A stretch of DNA of 58,947 nt from Saprospiraceae bacterium (GCA_020629035.1 JAHDEC010000025.1:1-58947); one strand, 5' to 3'. Positions 1-9,882 are shown, numbered from the stretch's first letter. Translations and numbers: made by a program. Notes: generated by a model not told the origin, from the letters alone.

Positions 1-95
1 TAATTATCAAAATAATCTAATTTAATAATGGTCAACTCTATTCAGGGAAGTTCAGGGTTAATAAAATTGACAAGATGGACCTTGGCAACCCTAAG

Positions 96-137
96 AGTTC
101 GTCGAGCTCAATCTTCGACAACTAAAAGTTCGTCGAG
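96..137. repeat. Direct repeat AGTTCGTCGAG
   Basis: AGTTCGTCGAG occurs at 96-106 and again at 127-137. A related TCGAC core lies between the copies, so GTCGA/TCGAC can also pair as a small hairpin. It looks like an intergenic repeat fragment; no function is evident. Confidence 0.5.
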
Positions 138-204
138 AGTGATGCAAAGCGGATGGAGTTTCTAAAATCGTAATTATAAGTAAGTTTTTGTACTTAAAAG
201 GGAG

Positions 205-262
205 TACTCAGTACCCAGATTTGTACCAAGTACTAGATACTAAATACTAAGTACTAAAAAAC
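205..262. repeat. Degenerate ACTA/GTAC tandem repeat
   Basis: A run of AGTACT, GATACT, AATACT and AAGTACT units with 6-7 base spacing, preceded by a near-palindromic GTACTCAGTAC. It is low-complexity intergenic sequence. Confidence 0.5.
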
Positions 263-361
263 ATACTGCAGCGTTTAAGACATTATTCGCGTTATTATTT
301 TAACACATATTGATTTTTATAATCAATTTTGTAGCTTTAAAGTACATAACCGACCTTACTC

Positions 362-2836
362 ATGAACACATTTCCTCCACTTACTCAGGTATTTAGCTAT
401 ATCATTCTATTTGTATTTTCATTTTCTACACTCCAAGCAGGGATTGATTGTCCACCCGATAAAATAGTTTCATGTGAAGTTGCATTGGATGATTTTAGTG
501 TTTTAGAAGAAGCAGTATGGGATTGGGAAGGTATCAACGGAGAAATATTCTATGAGGATATTTATCAAAATGATTTTGTGGAGCTATGTAATTATGGAAC
601 CGTTGAACGTCGATGGTATATGGAAGAGACAGGCGATGAATGTTTTCAGTACATTTTATTAGAAGTAGAAACACCCTTCGATGGATCTACCATTCAATGG
701 CCTGATGATGTAACACTAAATTGCTGGAGTGATGATTATGACGACCCAATTTTCTTTAAAACCAGTATTTGCGAATTTGTTGGTTTAAATACCAAAGTCG
801 ACACGATACCCGATGTGGGCTCTTCTTGTGCTTTAATCCAACGTACACATACCATTGTTAATTGGTGCACTGGGGATGAGTATTCAGATGTGCAGCAAAT
901 ATACATTCTTGATGATATAGACCCTGAGCTTGTTAGCCAAGATTCGTGTTACGAAGTAGATGCAGACTGTTTATATGCTGATTTGGTATTAACGGCTGTT
1001 GGCTATGATACTTTAGGACCTTGTGCCTCTAATGAGATTACTTGGGAAGTGTTTGTGGATCTTTGGGGAGATTGGACGATCGATTATCAATTTAGTAGTT
1101 ATGTAAATCCTTTTGACCCTAATTTTGGAACACCTATTAATGAGCTATTTGTTCCTTCCACACTTTCTGGTGAGCAGCTTAACCTATTGCTGCCTGAGAT
1201 CATAGAAGGTTCTAAATATCAGCACAGAGTAGTTTGGAAAGCGAATGATGGTTGCAACAATATCACCTCGCACACTAGTTATTTTACGGTTGAAGACAAG
1301 AAAACACCAACTCCTTATTGTCTAGAAAGTATTACAACCACACCAAACTTTTCAAATACCCTTGAGATTTGGGCTAGTGAGTTTGAATTGAATTCTTTTG
1401 ATAATTGTACTGAATACGAACAGTTAAGATTTAGCTTTTCTGAAGAAGACGAACCAATTAATGGTAATGATAACTATAATGAAGAAACAAGAGCTACGGT
1501 GCTTAACATAGATTGCAACTTAATTTGTGAGGTGTTTGATGCAGGTGGTAAATTAGCTTTAGACATTTATGTATGGGATGAATTTGATAATACTGATCAT
1601 TGTTCTGTGGAACTGAGCATTAATGGGGACGGAGAGTGTCATTGTAACGGTGACCCAGGTTTCAGTGAAGCCTCATTTAGGGTGAAATCAGAGACTGGAG
1701 AACCTATTGAAAATAGTTTTGCTAACGTCCAAACCGTTCTGCCTGATTTTCCTCTCATGCTTGAATCAAACGAAGTAGGAATAATGTCATTTACCAGTAA
1801 TGACAATTTTGATTATAATATACATTTTATAAGCGATAGCCTTTGGCTAAATGGTGTCTCGACATTAGATATAGTCAAAATACAACAACATATTTTAGGT
1901 CTCCAAGACCTAAATGAAAAAGCTTTACTGCAAGCAGATGTAAACCAAGATCAACTTATCAGTGCTAGCGATCTACTAGCTATTAGGCGTCTTATTTTGG
2001 GAATAGATGATCAGTTTGAGCATTCAGATAATTGGCTCTTTACTTGCTCTGATTCGACGTCATTGATTTTAGAAAACGCTATGAATAATTTCAGCTTTTA
2101 TCTTGATCGCAACATGGATGAAACCATTACAGCCTACAAAATGGGTGATGTGAATGATAGTGCCATTCCAAATCCACTTACAGATGAGGCAGACACAAGA
2201 TCATCGATTTCACTTAAAATAAAAGATAGATGGTTAACAGCAGGATCCCAAGTAAACATCCCAATACACTTAAACGAAGCAATAGAACTAGAAGGTCTAC
2301 AAGCAAAGTTTTCACTAAACGGATTTTGCAATAATTGGACAGTGCTTGATGGACTTGAAGGGGATGCTTATAATAAGGATAAGCAATTGTCCATTTCATA
2401 CACAAAGCATGTATCGACTCAGCTACCTGAGATTCCTGAGCCGCTCATTACCCTGAATTTCACACCAGAAGAATCAGCTTATTTATCTGATTTACTTAGT
2501 TTATCAAACGATTTTAAGCACGAAATCTATGATGCATCATTGGATGAGTACCAGTTGACACTTGAGTTCATAGCGCGTGAAAAAGCACCATCTTCAAACT
2601 TCAATATTGCTCCAAATCCATTTACAGAGCAGACAAGCATTGAAGTAGTTGGGTGCATAGAAAATTGTGAATTGAACGTTTTTAGTATTGCGGGTCAATT
2701 AATAGAATCCAGAATACTACCAGTAAATCCTAACCAACAATCTGTAGAACTAGGTCGGGATTATGATCCAGGAGTATATTTTGTTCAATGGAATTCCGGC
2801 ATTGGAAAACAAACACAAAAGATCATTAAGCAATAG
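362..2836 (+). CDS. Secreted protein with dockerin-like region and type-A T9SS sorting domain
   Basis: This 824-residue protein starts with a signal peptide (hydrophobic core about residues 11-26) and has a Cys-rich body with Pro-Asp-Asp-rich segments resembling HYR/Ig-like modules. Around residues 497-555 lie two dockerin-type helices, VSTLDIVKIQQHILG and ISASDLLAIRRLILG, the second preceded by the calcium loop ADVNQDQ. Residues about 615-735 look like a cohesin-type beta-sandwich; that part is tentative. The last about 77 residues form a type-A T9SS sorting domain (APNPF start, GVYFVQW near the end, KIIKQ tail). It is therefore predicted to cross the outer membrane by the T9SS and be surface-anchored or released. 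No enzymatic domain is recognised; adhesion or scaffolding is a guess. Confidence 0.85.
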   Translation: MNTFPPLTQVFSYIILFVFSFSTLQAGIDCPPDKIVSCEVALDDFSVLEEAVWDWEGINGEIFYEDIYQNDFVELCNYGTVERRWYMEETGDECFQYILLEVETPFDGSTIQWPDDVTLNCWSDDYDDPIFFKTSICEFVGLNTKVDTIPDVGSSCALIQRTHTIVNWCTGDEYSDVQQIYILDDIDPELVSQDSCYEVDADCLYADLVLTAVGYDTLGPCASNEITWEVFVDLWGDWTIDYQFSSYVNPFDPNFGTPINELFVPSTLSGEQLNLLLPEIIEGSKYQHRVVWKANDGCNNITSHTSYFTVEDKKTPTPYCLESITTTPNFSNTLEIWASEFELNSFDNCTEYEQLRFSFSEEDEPINGNDNYNEETRATVLNIDCNLICEVFDAGGKLALDIYVWDEFDNTDHCSVELSINGDGECHCNGDPGFSEASFRVKSETGEPIENSFANVQTVLPDFPLMLESNEVGIMSFTSNDNFDYNIHFISDSLWLNGVSTLDIVKIQQHILGLQDLNEKALLQADVNQDQLISASDLLAIRRLILGIDDQFEHSDNWLFTCSDSTSLILENAMNNFSFYLDRNMDETITAYKMGDVNDSAIPNPLTDEADTRSSISLKIKDRWLTAGSQVNIPIHLNEAIELEGLQAKFSLNGFCNNWTVLDGLEGDAYNKDKQLSISYTKHVSTQLPEIPEPLITLNFTPEESAYLSDLLSLSNDFKHEIYDASLDEYQLTLEFIAREKAPSSNFNIAPNPFTEQTSIEVVGCIENCELNVFSIAGQLIESRILPVNPNQQSVELGRDYDPGVYFVQWNSGIGKQTQKIIKQ

Positions 2837-2915
2837 AGCAGTCGATTGGTTTGGTGCATTAATAGAAAATAGTCGCTAAAGCATAACTTTCTACTCCTTT
2901 ATGGTGTTTAAGAAG

Positions 2916-2923
2916 TACTTTTG
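2916..2923 (+). promoter_or_regulatory. Bacteroidota -7 element (TACTTTTG)
   Basis: TACTTTTG matches the TAnnTTTG -7 consensus of the primary sigma factor in this phylum. It lies 22 bases before the start of the metallophosphoesterase gene. No clear -33 TTTG is present. Confidence 0.45.
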
Positions 2924-2945
2924 CACTAATTAAGAGAAATGCTCA

Positions 2946-4193
2946 ATGAGTCAGTTTTACTTTGTAATCACCACCGTTTTTATTTTTCAGATATACAGCT
3001 TCTTTGCTTTAAATTCATTAGTAAAGCCAGGACCTTTTAAATGGATTTTTATCGTTAGCTACATTGCCCTGAGTATACTTGTTTTCTATTCATTGTACAA
3101 CGTATATATGGCTGCAATGAATAGAAATATGTTTAGTTCTACCCATGTCAACTTTAATATTGGGGTAGTTATAACGGCCTTTGTAACCTTATTATTTTTT
3201 GGAGGCATGACCTTGCTGCACGATATAGGTAGATTAATAGGCGGAATCTACAACTTCTTAAGTAATTTGAATGTGGAACCTGAAGCACGACCAGATAAGT
3301 ACATTCCTAGCAGAAGAAAGTTTATCACATGGACTACAGCGGCCATTGCGGCTGTTCCTTTTACTACGTTGATTTATGGAATTACCAAAGGAAAATATAA
3401 TTATAAAGTCAGCAATATAAGCTTGGCTTTCAAGGATCTTCCTAAGAAGTTTGATGGTTTTAAAATTGTCCAAATATCGGATATCCATGCAGGAAGTCTT
3501 GATAATCCAGCAGAAGTAACTCGAGGCGTAGAAATGGTAAACGATCAGAATCCAGACCTTATCATGTTTACCGGAGATCTAGTAAACTCTAAGAAAGATG
3601 AAGTAGATCCCTACATAGAAATATTTGGGAAGTTACAAGCTAAAGAAGGAAAGTATGCAGTCCTAGGAAACCATGATTACTATGGTCTAAATGATCTACC
3701 GGATAATGAGCATCCAGCTTATTGGGAAGACTTTTATACTAAGTATGTGGATATGGGGTTTAAGCTTCTAAATAACGCTACAGCAACCATCGAAAAAGAA
3801 GGCGAAAAAATTCAAATTACAGGTGTTGAAAATTGGGGCTCAGGTAGATGGTTTCCAAAGAAAGGTGACCTTGATAAGGCATTAAGTAATGTAAACGACG
3901 AAGACTTTACTGTACTTCTATCTCATGATCCTACCCATTGGGCAGAAAAAGTAATTCCGCACAAGAAAAACATAAATCTTACCCTAAGTGGACATACTCA
4001 CGGCATGCAATTTGGCATTAATATGCCAGGCTTCAAATGGAGCCCAGCTCAAATGAGATATAAGCATTGGATGGGTCTATACCAAGATAAAGGCCAATAT
4101 TTATACGTGAATCGGGGTTTTGGCTTTTTAGCTTTCCCGGGTAGAGTAGGTATGTGGCCTGAAATCACTGTAATCGAGTTAAAATCTGTCTAA
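2946..4193 (+). CDS. Membrane-anchored metallophosphoesterase
   Basis: This 415-residue protein has three N-terminal membrane helices (about 3-21, 31-52 and 69-92) and a fourth hydrophobic segment at about 127-147, preceded by SRRKF, which looks like a degenerate internal Tat-type motif. The C-terminal half carries the complete calcineurin-like metal site: D179-x-H181, GD211, GNH243D244, a later His in LSHDP, and GH350TH352. The family cleaves phosphomonoesters or phosphodiesters with a two-metal centre; YkuE/YaeI-like members act on membrane lipids such as UDP-2,3-diacylglucosamine-type substrates. The actual substrate cannot be read from the sequence. The catalytic domain is probably periplasmic. 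The gene appears to be a single transcription unit. Confidence 0.88.
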   Translation: MSQFYFVITTVFIFQIYSFFALNSLVKPGPFKWIFIVSYIALSILVFYSLYNVYMAAMNRNMFSSTHVNFNIGVVITAFVTLLFFGGMTLLHDIGRLIGGIYNFLSNLNVEPEARPDKYIPSRRKFITWTTAAIAAVPFTTLIYGITKGKYNYKVSNISLAFKDLPKKFDGFKIVQISDIHAGSLDNPAEVTRGVEMVNDQNPDLIMFTGDLVNSKKDEVDPYIEIFGKLQAKEGKYAVLGNHDYYGLNDLPDNEHPAYWEDFYTKYVDMGFKLLNNATATIEKEGEKIQITGVENWGSGRWFPKKGDLDKALSNVNDEDFTVLLSHDPTHWAEKVIPHKKNINLTLSGHTHGMQFGINMPGFKWSPAQMRYKHWMGLYQDKGQYLYVNRGFGFLAFPGRVGMWPEITVIELKSV

Positions 4194-4239
4194 AACCTTA
4201 CAAATTAAGACAAAACATATGTAATTAATTTATAATATG

Positions 4240-4247
4240 TATATTTG
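4240..4247 (+). promoter_or_regulatory. Bacteroidota -7 element (TATATTTG)
   Basis: TATATTTG, a full TAnnTTTG match, ends 26 bases before the ATG of the cytochrome c peroxidase gene. Confidence 0.5.
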
Positions 4248-4273
4248 CTACTAGCTTAGCAAACACCCTTATT

Positions 4274-5611
4274 ATGAATTGGCATTTTAGGTTTAAGGTC
4301 GTGCTACTAGTTTTAGTAAGTATATTAACTGGATGTAAGGAATATGATTCCTTAGATTACGACTTAGTATATGCCATTGAAAGCAGTACGGGCGAAAGTA
4401 AGCAAACACTAATTTTACCATACTCTCACGATTTGGATTCACTGCCCCAAGATCCTTTAAATCCCTTAAATCAAGCAAAAGTAACCTTAGGTAAACTCAT
4501 GTTTCACGAATCTGCTCTAGCCATGCATGCTAAAATGGAAGAAGGAAAATATACCTATTCATGTGCATCTTGCCATCATGCTAGAGCTGGATTTTCCTCA
4601 GGAAACAAACAGGGAATTGGAGATGGAGGCATTGATTTTGGAGTAGCAGGAGAGGACAGAGCAGCTAATTGGCTTTATTACGAAGATGATAGTTTGGATG
4701 TGCAAGCCATACGTACACCTAGTATTGTAAATGTTGCTTACCAATCTAACTTACTTTGGAATGGACAGTTCGGTGCAACTGGTGTAAACGAAGGGACTTC
4801 AGATTTGTGGGACTTAGGTACGCCCAAAGAAGTGAATCATTTAGGTTTTGAAGGTGTGGAATCCCAAGCCATTGCCGGTCTGGAAGTTCATAGATTAGGA
4901 GTAGAAAAAGAAATGTTACTCACCTATCAGGACTATATACCTATGTTCGATTTGGCATTCCCAGATCTATCATTTGAAGAAAGATATACAACCCAAACGA
5001 TAGGCTTAGCTATTGCAGCTTACGAGCGGACTTTGGTCACTTCTGGTGCTCCATTCCAACATTGGCTCAGAGGAGATTATGCCGCATTAACTGAGCAACA
5101 AAAGAAAGGAGCTATGCTCTTTTTTGGTAAAGCGAATTGTTACACTTGTCATAATGGTCCAGCACTTAACTCGATGGAATTTCATGCTTTGGGCATGGAT
5201 GATATGAGTGGAGCTGATGTCTTTATGCATGGTATGGATGAGGCCACAAAAAAGGGTAGAGGTGGCTTTACAAAGAACCCAAATGACGACTACAAATTCA
5301 AAGTACCCCAATTATACAATTTAGCTGATACTAGATTTTATGGACATGGTGGATCATTTGAATCTGTAAGAGATGTGGTGTTCTATAAAAGTAGAGGAGT
5401 AAAACAAAATGATGAAGTACCCGATCAGCAGCTAGCAGATGAGTTTACTCAATTGTTATTAACCATAGAAGAGATTGATCAAATAACGGACTTTATTCTG
5501 AATGGTTTATATGACAATAATCTAGATAGATATACTCCTAATGAATTACCAAGCGGGATGTGTTCACCAAACAATGATCCGCTTTCAAAAATAGATTTGG
5601 GTTGTAAATAA
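4274..5611 (+). CDS. Di-heme cytochrome c peroxidase-like lipoprotein (CcpA/MauG family)
   Basis: The 445-residue product begins with a lipoprotein signal ending in the lipobox LTGC (Cys21), so it is predicted to be a lipid-anchored periplasmic protein. Two c-type heme motifs are present: CASCH at residues 97-101 and CYTCH at 289-293, the spacing of bacterial di-heme peroxidases. The family reduces hydrogen peroxide using electrons from small c cytochromes, or oxidises protein cofactors (MauG). Peroxide detoxification is the simplest reading. It stands alone and is followed by a convergent DUF4293 gene whose stop codon abuts this gene's stop. Confidence 0.9.
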   Translation: MNWHFRFKVVLLVLVSILTGCKEYDSLDYDLVYAIESSTGESKQTLILPYSHDLDSLPQDPLNPLNQAKVTLGKLMFHESALAMHAKMEEGKYTYSCASCHHARAGFSSGNKQGIGDGGIDFGVAGEDRAANWLYYEDDSLDVQAIRTPSIVNVAYQSNLLWNGQFGATGVNEGTSDLWDLGTPKEVNHLGFEGVESQAIAGLEVHRLGVEKEMLLTYQDYIPMFDLAFPDLSFEERYTTQTIGLAIAAYERTLVTSGAPFQHWLRGDYAALTEQQKKGAMLFFGKANCYTCHNGPALNSMEFHALGMDDMSGADVFMHGMDEATKKGRGGFTKNPNDDYKFKVPQLYNLADTRFYGHGGSFESVRDVVFYKSRGVKQNDEVPDQQLADEFTQLLLTIEEIDQITDFILNGLYDNNLDRYTPNELPSGMCSPNNDPLSKIDLGCK

Positions 5612-6049
5612 TTATCGAAGTCGATCCATAGACCTTACCAAGTTATCATCCTTCTTTATAAATCGAATAGCTAGGATGGTAAATATAATTCCTAGTATTG
5701 GCATATATAGTCCAAAGCCATCATTGATACCTGAACTTCCATCTAAACTATTGCCAGCTTGAAGAAATAACATAGCAGCAGCAACCGGTAAAATAATAGA
5801 CAACACAATAACTAGGTAACTTAATCTCATCTGAAGAGGTCTATTTTTAAACAAAAAAATCGCTCCTAATGCAAGTGCTCCTCCTAAAATGGCAAGCACT
5901 AATAAAGCTGTATGATCTTGGATATTATAAACAGCATCAGAAAGATAATTGCCTCCAGCGGTTTCACTGGTCGCAAAAGGCAATCCGAATTGAGCGAAGA
6001 ATGTTCCACCTGATAAGAGAAGAAAGATACTTTGAATTCGTTGAATCAT
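5612..6049 (-). CDS. DUF4293 family four-helix membrane protein
   Basis: This 145-residue protein begins MIQRIQSIFLLLSGG, the hallmark start of DUF4293, a family found in Bacteroidota. It has four predicted membrane helices (about 5-25, 44-65, 75-97, 112-130) and a short basic C-terminus. The function is unknown. It is divergent from the FAD oxidoreductase gene and convergent with the cytochrome peroxidase gene. Confidence 0.8.
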   Translation of the reverse strand: MIQRIQSIFLLLSGGTFFAQFGLPFATSETAGGNYLSDAVYNIQDHTALLVLAILGGALALGAIFLFKNRPLQMRLSYLVIVLSIILPVAAAMLFLQAGNSLDGSSGINDGFGLYMPILGIIFTILAIRFIKKDDNLVRSMDRLR

Positions 6050-6073
6050 TAGTTTTGTATTTTACCTAGAAGA

Positions 6074-6081
6074 CAAATGTA
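6074..6081 (-). promoter_or_regulatory. Minus-strand -7 element (TACATTTG)
   Basis: Read on the minus strand this is TACATTTG, a TAnnTTTG match 24 bases upstream of the DUF4293 start codon. Confidence 0.45.
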
Positions 6082-6097
6082 CAAATTCATCTAAATA

Positions 6098-7231
6098 ATG
6101 CTTAGTTACTGGGAAAAAGAACGATGGTTAGAAGGAAATGATTTTTGCATCATTGGAGCAGGGATTGTAGGTATCCAATGCGCGATTGCCCTAAAGGATC
6201 TGCATCCATCCGCTAGAATAATTATTATTGAGCGAGCTAGTTTACCTAAAGGTGCAAGCACAAAAAATGCTGGTTTTGCCTGCTTTGGAAGTGCAGGTGA
6301 ATTATTATCGGATATTCGGCAATCCAACGAAGCAACAACCTTGAAGCTCATCCAACAACGATTTATAGGATTAGAACTTTTAAGATCGAGTCTAACGGAT
6401 AAGTTATTAGAGTATAAGCCTTGTGGATCATATGAACTATTTACCCCATCAGAACTAAGCGCTTTTGAACATTGTCAGCAGCAATTGCCCTATCTAAATA
6501 ACTTGATGAAGGAGGCGATAAATGTACCCTCCACGTTTACTGTTGAAAGCAATGATTTCGGCTTTAAAAAAGGTATAAAGTTGATTAAAAACCAGCATGA
6601 AGGAGCTATCCATACCGGTAAAATGATGGAAGCATTAATCCAAAAAGCTAACCGATTAGGCATCCGATTTTTATGGGGAGTTTCCTTGAATAAATGGGAG
6701 GAGAGAGACAAAGGACTCGACATTGAACTACATAAATATGGACAATTAGTAGCGAAAAATCTAATAATTACTACGAATGCTTTTACTAAAAAGTGGTTGC
6801 CTGAACTTGATGTTACACCATTCAGAAATCAAGTTATTGTAACAGAGTCAATACCTGATTTGGCCTTTGATAGCACCTTCCATGCCATGGAAGGTTACGT
6901 TTATTTCCGATCCATTGGAAAGCGAATTTTAATAGGAGGAGCAAGACATTTATTTATGGAGGAAGAATCCACAGATCAATTAGCTAATACCGAAAAAGTG
7001 GTCCGCTGTTTACAAGATTATCTGGAAGAAAATATAGTGCAGAAAAAAGTAAAAATTGACTATCAATGGAGTGGAATATTAGCAGGAGGGAAAGACAAAA
7101 CACCGATTATTAAACAAATTTCACCTAATGTTTTTTGTGGAGTGCGTTTGGGTGGGATGGGAGTAGCAATTGGTTCATTACTAGGAAAAGAATTGGCAGG
7201 ACTTGTATCTTCACAACAGGAAACCAACTAA
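6098..7231 (+). CDS. FAD-dependent oxidoreductase (DAO family)
   Basis: This 377-residue protein has an N-terminal Rossmann dinucleotide motif GAGIVG (residues 20-25) and the acidic strand end IIIIERASLP expected for FAD binding. The next motif, GASTKNAGFACFG, matches the isoalloxazine-contacting loop of the D-amino-acid/glycine oxidase (DAO) family. The C-terminus GVRLGGMGVAIG is the second FAD contact. The family oxidises amines or amino acids, and the substrate is not evident. There is no signal peptide, so the enzyme is cytoplasmic. The OstA-like gene follows after 25 bases and may be co-transcribed. Confidence 0.85.
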   Translation: MLSYWEKERWLEGNDFCIIGAGIVGIQCAIALKDLHPSARIIIIERASLPKGASTKNAGFACFGSAGELLSDIRQSNEATTLKLIQQRFIGLELLRSSLTDKLLEYKPCGSYELFTPSELSAFEHCQQQLPYLNNLMKEAINVPSTFTVESNDFGFKKGIKLIKNQHEGAIHTGKMMEALIQKANRLGIRFLWGVSLNKWEERDKGLDIELHKYGQLVAKNLIITTNAFTKKWLPELDVTPFRNQVIVTESIPDLAFDSTFHAMEGYVYFRSIGKRILIGGARHLFMEEESTDQLANTEKVVRCLQDYLEENIVQKKVKIDYQWSGILAGGKDKTPIIKQISPNVFCGVRLGGMGVAIGSLLGKELAGLVSSQQETN

Positions 7232-7256
7232 AAACGTTTTCTAGCTAATCCTCTCG

Positions 7257-9134
7257 ATGAGATTAAGTCTTTATATCATATTATTATTTATGCCTTGCTG
7301 GCTCTTTTCGCAAGTGAGCGAAGAGCAGGATACGAGTTATTCTCAGATAAAGATTCTTTATTCCGAAACATTTATTAATGAAAAACAAGGAGAGGAAGAT
7401 CTACAGTATTACAAAGGCGATGTTAAGATATTCCATGATAGTACCTTCATGTTTTGTGATAGTGCTGTGACGGAGCTAAACATCCTAGATGCAGTGGGTA
7501 ATATTGTGTTACTGCGGCAAGATACTCTCAAGGCCTTTGGAGATTCCCTACACTATGATGGACTTAAATCTTATGCAGAACTCTATGGAAATGTGGCCTT
7601 AATTAATGGCAAACAATCGCTCTATTCTGATGCTTTATACTACGATATTGACCAAGAGAAGGTATCGTATCAAGATACAGCATTGATGCAAAGTGAACGA
7701 GCGCAGCTAAGCAGTTTGACTGGTTTTTATGATCTAGAAAACGATATTGCTCACTTTTATGGAGAAGTAGTAGTCATAGATTCTAATCTTACCCTTCGCT
7801 GTGATACAATGATATATGATGCTAATATTTCACGCGCCAATTTTTCGGGGCCAAGTTATATCACCCAAGGGAATAACAAAATCTATTGCGAGTCAGGCTA
7901 CTACGAGACAGAAACGGGAAACGCTTATTTCGAAAAGAATACCAGATTTTATGGGGATTCTTTAAACAGTACTTCCAACTTTATAGAGTATGATCGTGCC
8001 CGATCGGTGATGATTTTAACTGGCGACGCTGTAGTAGAAGATGGAGAATCTGTAGCCAAAGCACAACGAATCGAATACTTCGATAAGGATAGCACCATTG
8101 TTTTGGAAGGTGATGCTTATTACAAAGACAAAGATTCCGAGGTGTATGGAGAGTATATCCATTTTGATAATGGCAACAAAACTATCGATATAATCGGGGA
8201 TGGCGTTTTAGACAAGGATGAGGTAGTCCTGAGAGGGGATACCATTTTCTATGATCTAAATACTGAAAAAGGATCATCCGTGGGAGCTGTAGTATTTGAA
8301 GATACCCTTAATCAACGGTTTTTGTACAGTGATCATTTGCAGCAAGAAAACGATGATAATTACATAGCTTATAGCAATTCATCAAGACCTTATATTGAGG
8401 AAAGATCGGAGAGCGATACCCTTTTTTTAGCGGGGGATACTTTACGAACTATCCAACAATTTGACGGGACAGACAGTGTAGATTTAATGCGGGCTTATCA
8501 CGATGTGAGGATGGTTAGCAATGGTATGCAAGGAGTGGCAGATTCCTTGGAATACAATACAAAAGATTCGCTAATTAGTTTTTACGGATCACCTATTTTA
8601 TGGGCAGATACCACACAATTTGTGGCAGATACCATCATTGTCAGGAATGATGATGAGGGAATAAAAGAAGTTTTTTTGAGGTCCAATGCCATGATTGGTA
8701 ACAGACTTGGCATTAAGTTTTTTGACCAAATTAAAGGAAAACAAATCCATGCTAAAATGGATAGTAACCAGATCAAATGGATGGAGGTACGAGGTAATGC
8801 GGAAGTTATCTATATGCTACGTGATGAACAAGGAGCCTTCATTGGCGCCAATAAAACAATTTGCAGCTACATTGAGTTTTTCTTTACTGGAGGGGAATTG
8901 CAAGATATAAAGTTCCACAGCAATCCTACATCTAACATGGTGCCCGTAAATCAAGCTTCTAATACAGATCTCTTTTTAAAAGATTTTGTCTGGCATGAAG
9001 ATAAAAGACCGCTTTCTTTAGAGGATATTTTAAAAAATCAAGTAGAAGAAAAACTTGAAGAAAAAGAGGAAATAGATAATTTTGAGGAAGATGTTTTAGA
9101 AATTTTTGACAAGCTTAAAAATGCGCCTAAATAA
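7257..9134 (+). CDS. OstA/LptA-like periplasmic protein
   Basis: The 625-residue product has a signal peptide ending near LFSQ (residue 19) and a long series of short beta-strand repeats of the OstA/LptA/LptC jelly-roll type (patterns such as YYKGDV, ALYGNV, YFYGEV, LTGDAVVEDGE, LEGDAYYKDKD). Bacteroidota encode such OstA-like proteins with many tandem beta-jellyroll turns, and they are thought to take part in lipopolysaccharide transport to the outer membrane. The C-terminal about 25 residues are highly acidic. Its 3' end overlaps the next gene's ATG by 14 bases, indicating translational coupling. Confidence 0.82.
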   Translation: MRLSLYIILLFMPCWLFSQVSEEQDTSYSQIKILYSETFINEKQGEEDLQYYKGDVKIFHDSTFMFCDSAVTELNILDAVGNIVLLRQDTLKAFGDSLHYDGLKSYAELYGNVALINGKQSLYSDALYYDIDQEKVSYQDTALMQSERAQLSSLTGFYDLENDIAHFYGEVVVIDSNLTLRCDTMIYDANISRANFSGPSYITQGNNKIYCESGYYETETGNAYFEKNTRFYGDSLNSTSNFIEYDRARSVMILTGDAVVEDGESVAKAQRIEYFDKDSTIVLEGDAYYKDKDSEVYGEYIHFDNGNKTIDIIGDGVLDKDEVVLRGDTIFYDLNTEKGSSVGAVVFEDTLNQRFLYSDHLQQENDDNYIAYSNSSRPYIEERSESDTLFLAGDTLRTIQQFDGTDSVDLMRAYHDVRMVSNGMQGVADSLEYNTKDSLISFYGSPILWADTTQFVADTIIVRNDDEGIKEVFLRSNAMIGNRLGIKFFDQIKGKQIHAKMDSNQIKWMEVRGNAEVIYMLRDEQGAFIGANKTICSYIEFFFTGGELQDIKFHSNPTSNMVPVNQASNTDLFLKDFVWHEDKRPLSLEDILKNQVEEKLEEKEEIDNFEEDVLEIFDKLKNAPK

Positions 9135-9882
9135 GATACTTGTATTTATCATTTGTTGTTGTTTGGCCAATGTTGTTTGGTCACAATTAGATCATGAGCT
9201 CACATTTTCTACGGGTAATGATTTTTTTGAGAAAGGAAATTATAAGGAAGCTATAAAGCTATATGAAGGAGTACTGCAGACCGATTTAAGAAGTCCTGAA
9301 TTGTATTTGAATCTAGGAAATGCTTATGTCAAAGAAGGAAATGTAGGTAAGGCTGTATTAAACTATGAAAAAGGATTATCACTCCACGCAAATCACCCGA
9401 GTCTGCTAGAAAATTTATCACTCATTAAAAAGCAGGTGGATTCTGAAATATTCGAAGTACAAGCCTTTTGGCCAGTGCGAGTTTGGCGTAATTTAGTGAG
9501 CTTAGCGTCTACAAATGTTTGGGCGGTATTACAATTATTGGTATTATTAGCGCTTATCCTTATTTGGGGTGCAAAGCTGTTTAATCGTCTTGATTGGAAT
9601 GATAAAAAGTACAAATTAATAAGCCGAGCACTCATTATTGATGCACTCTTATTGGGACTCGTTCTCTTCTCCTCTATTAAGTACTCTAAGAGTGAAGTCT
9701 ATGCTATTGTTTTGGAAGAAATCCAACTTAAATCGGGTCCTGATGAGCGGAGCGATTCAAGTTCTAATATTGTGCCCGGAGAGAAAATAAAAATCCTCGA
9801 TGATTTTGGTGATTGGAAAAAAGTCGAACTCTTAAATCAAGAAGAAGGCTTTGTAAAAATATCTTCAATTGGAATAATTTAA
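9121..9882 (+). CDS. BatE-like TPR/SH3 membrane protein
   Basis: The ATG at 9121 is chosen because it gives a clean signal peptide (residues 1-21, ending VWSQ); an upstream TTG only adds five residues. The 253-residue product has two TPR units (about 30-100), two membrane helices (133-151 and 169-187) and a C-terminal SH3b domain (about 193-253, with GPDERS and GEKIKIL). This is the domain order of BatE, a member of the Bat aerotolerance gene set of Bacteroidota. Neither BatA/B/D nor a MoxR ATPase is next to it here. It overlaps the OstA-like gene by 14 bases. Confidence 0.8.
   Translation: MRLNKILVFIICCCLANVVWSQLDHELTFSTGNDFFEKGNYKEAIKLYEGVLQTDLRSPELYLNLGNAYVKEGNVGKAVLNYEKGLSLHANHPSLLENLSLIKKQVDSEIFEVQAFWPVRVWRNLVSLASTNVWAVLQLLVLLALILIWGAKLFNRLDWNDKKYKLISRALIIDALLLGLVLFSSIKYSKSEVYAIVLEEIQLKSGPDERSDSSSNIVPGEKIKILDDFGDWKKVELLNQEEGFVKISSIGII

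Larger units (their letters stand above)
1..361. other. Intergenic region upstream of the dockerin/T9SS gene
   Basis: No gene is seen here. The stretch holds two short repeat families, listed separately, and a lone GGCAACCCTA at 83-92 that resembles the -35 element of the ECF promoters near 42.1 and 45.4 kb but lacks the matching -10 element. Confidence 0.6.

Noticed and set aside
83-92. GGCAACCCTA as a third ECF promoter
   Set aside because: The last base differs and no CATATTA lies 12 bases downstream, so it is only a half-match.
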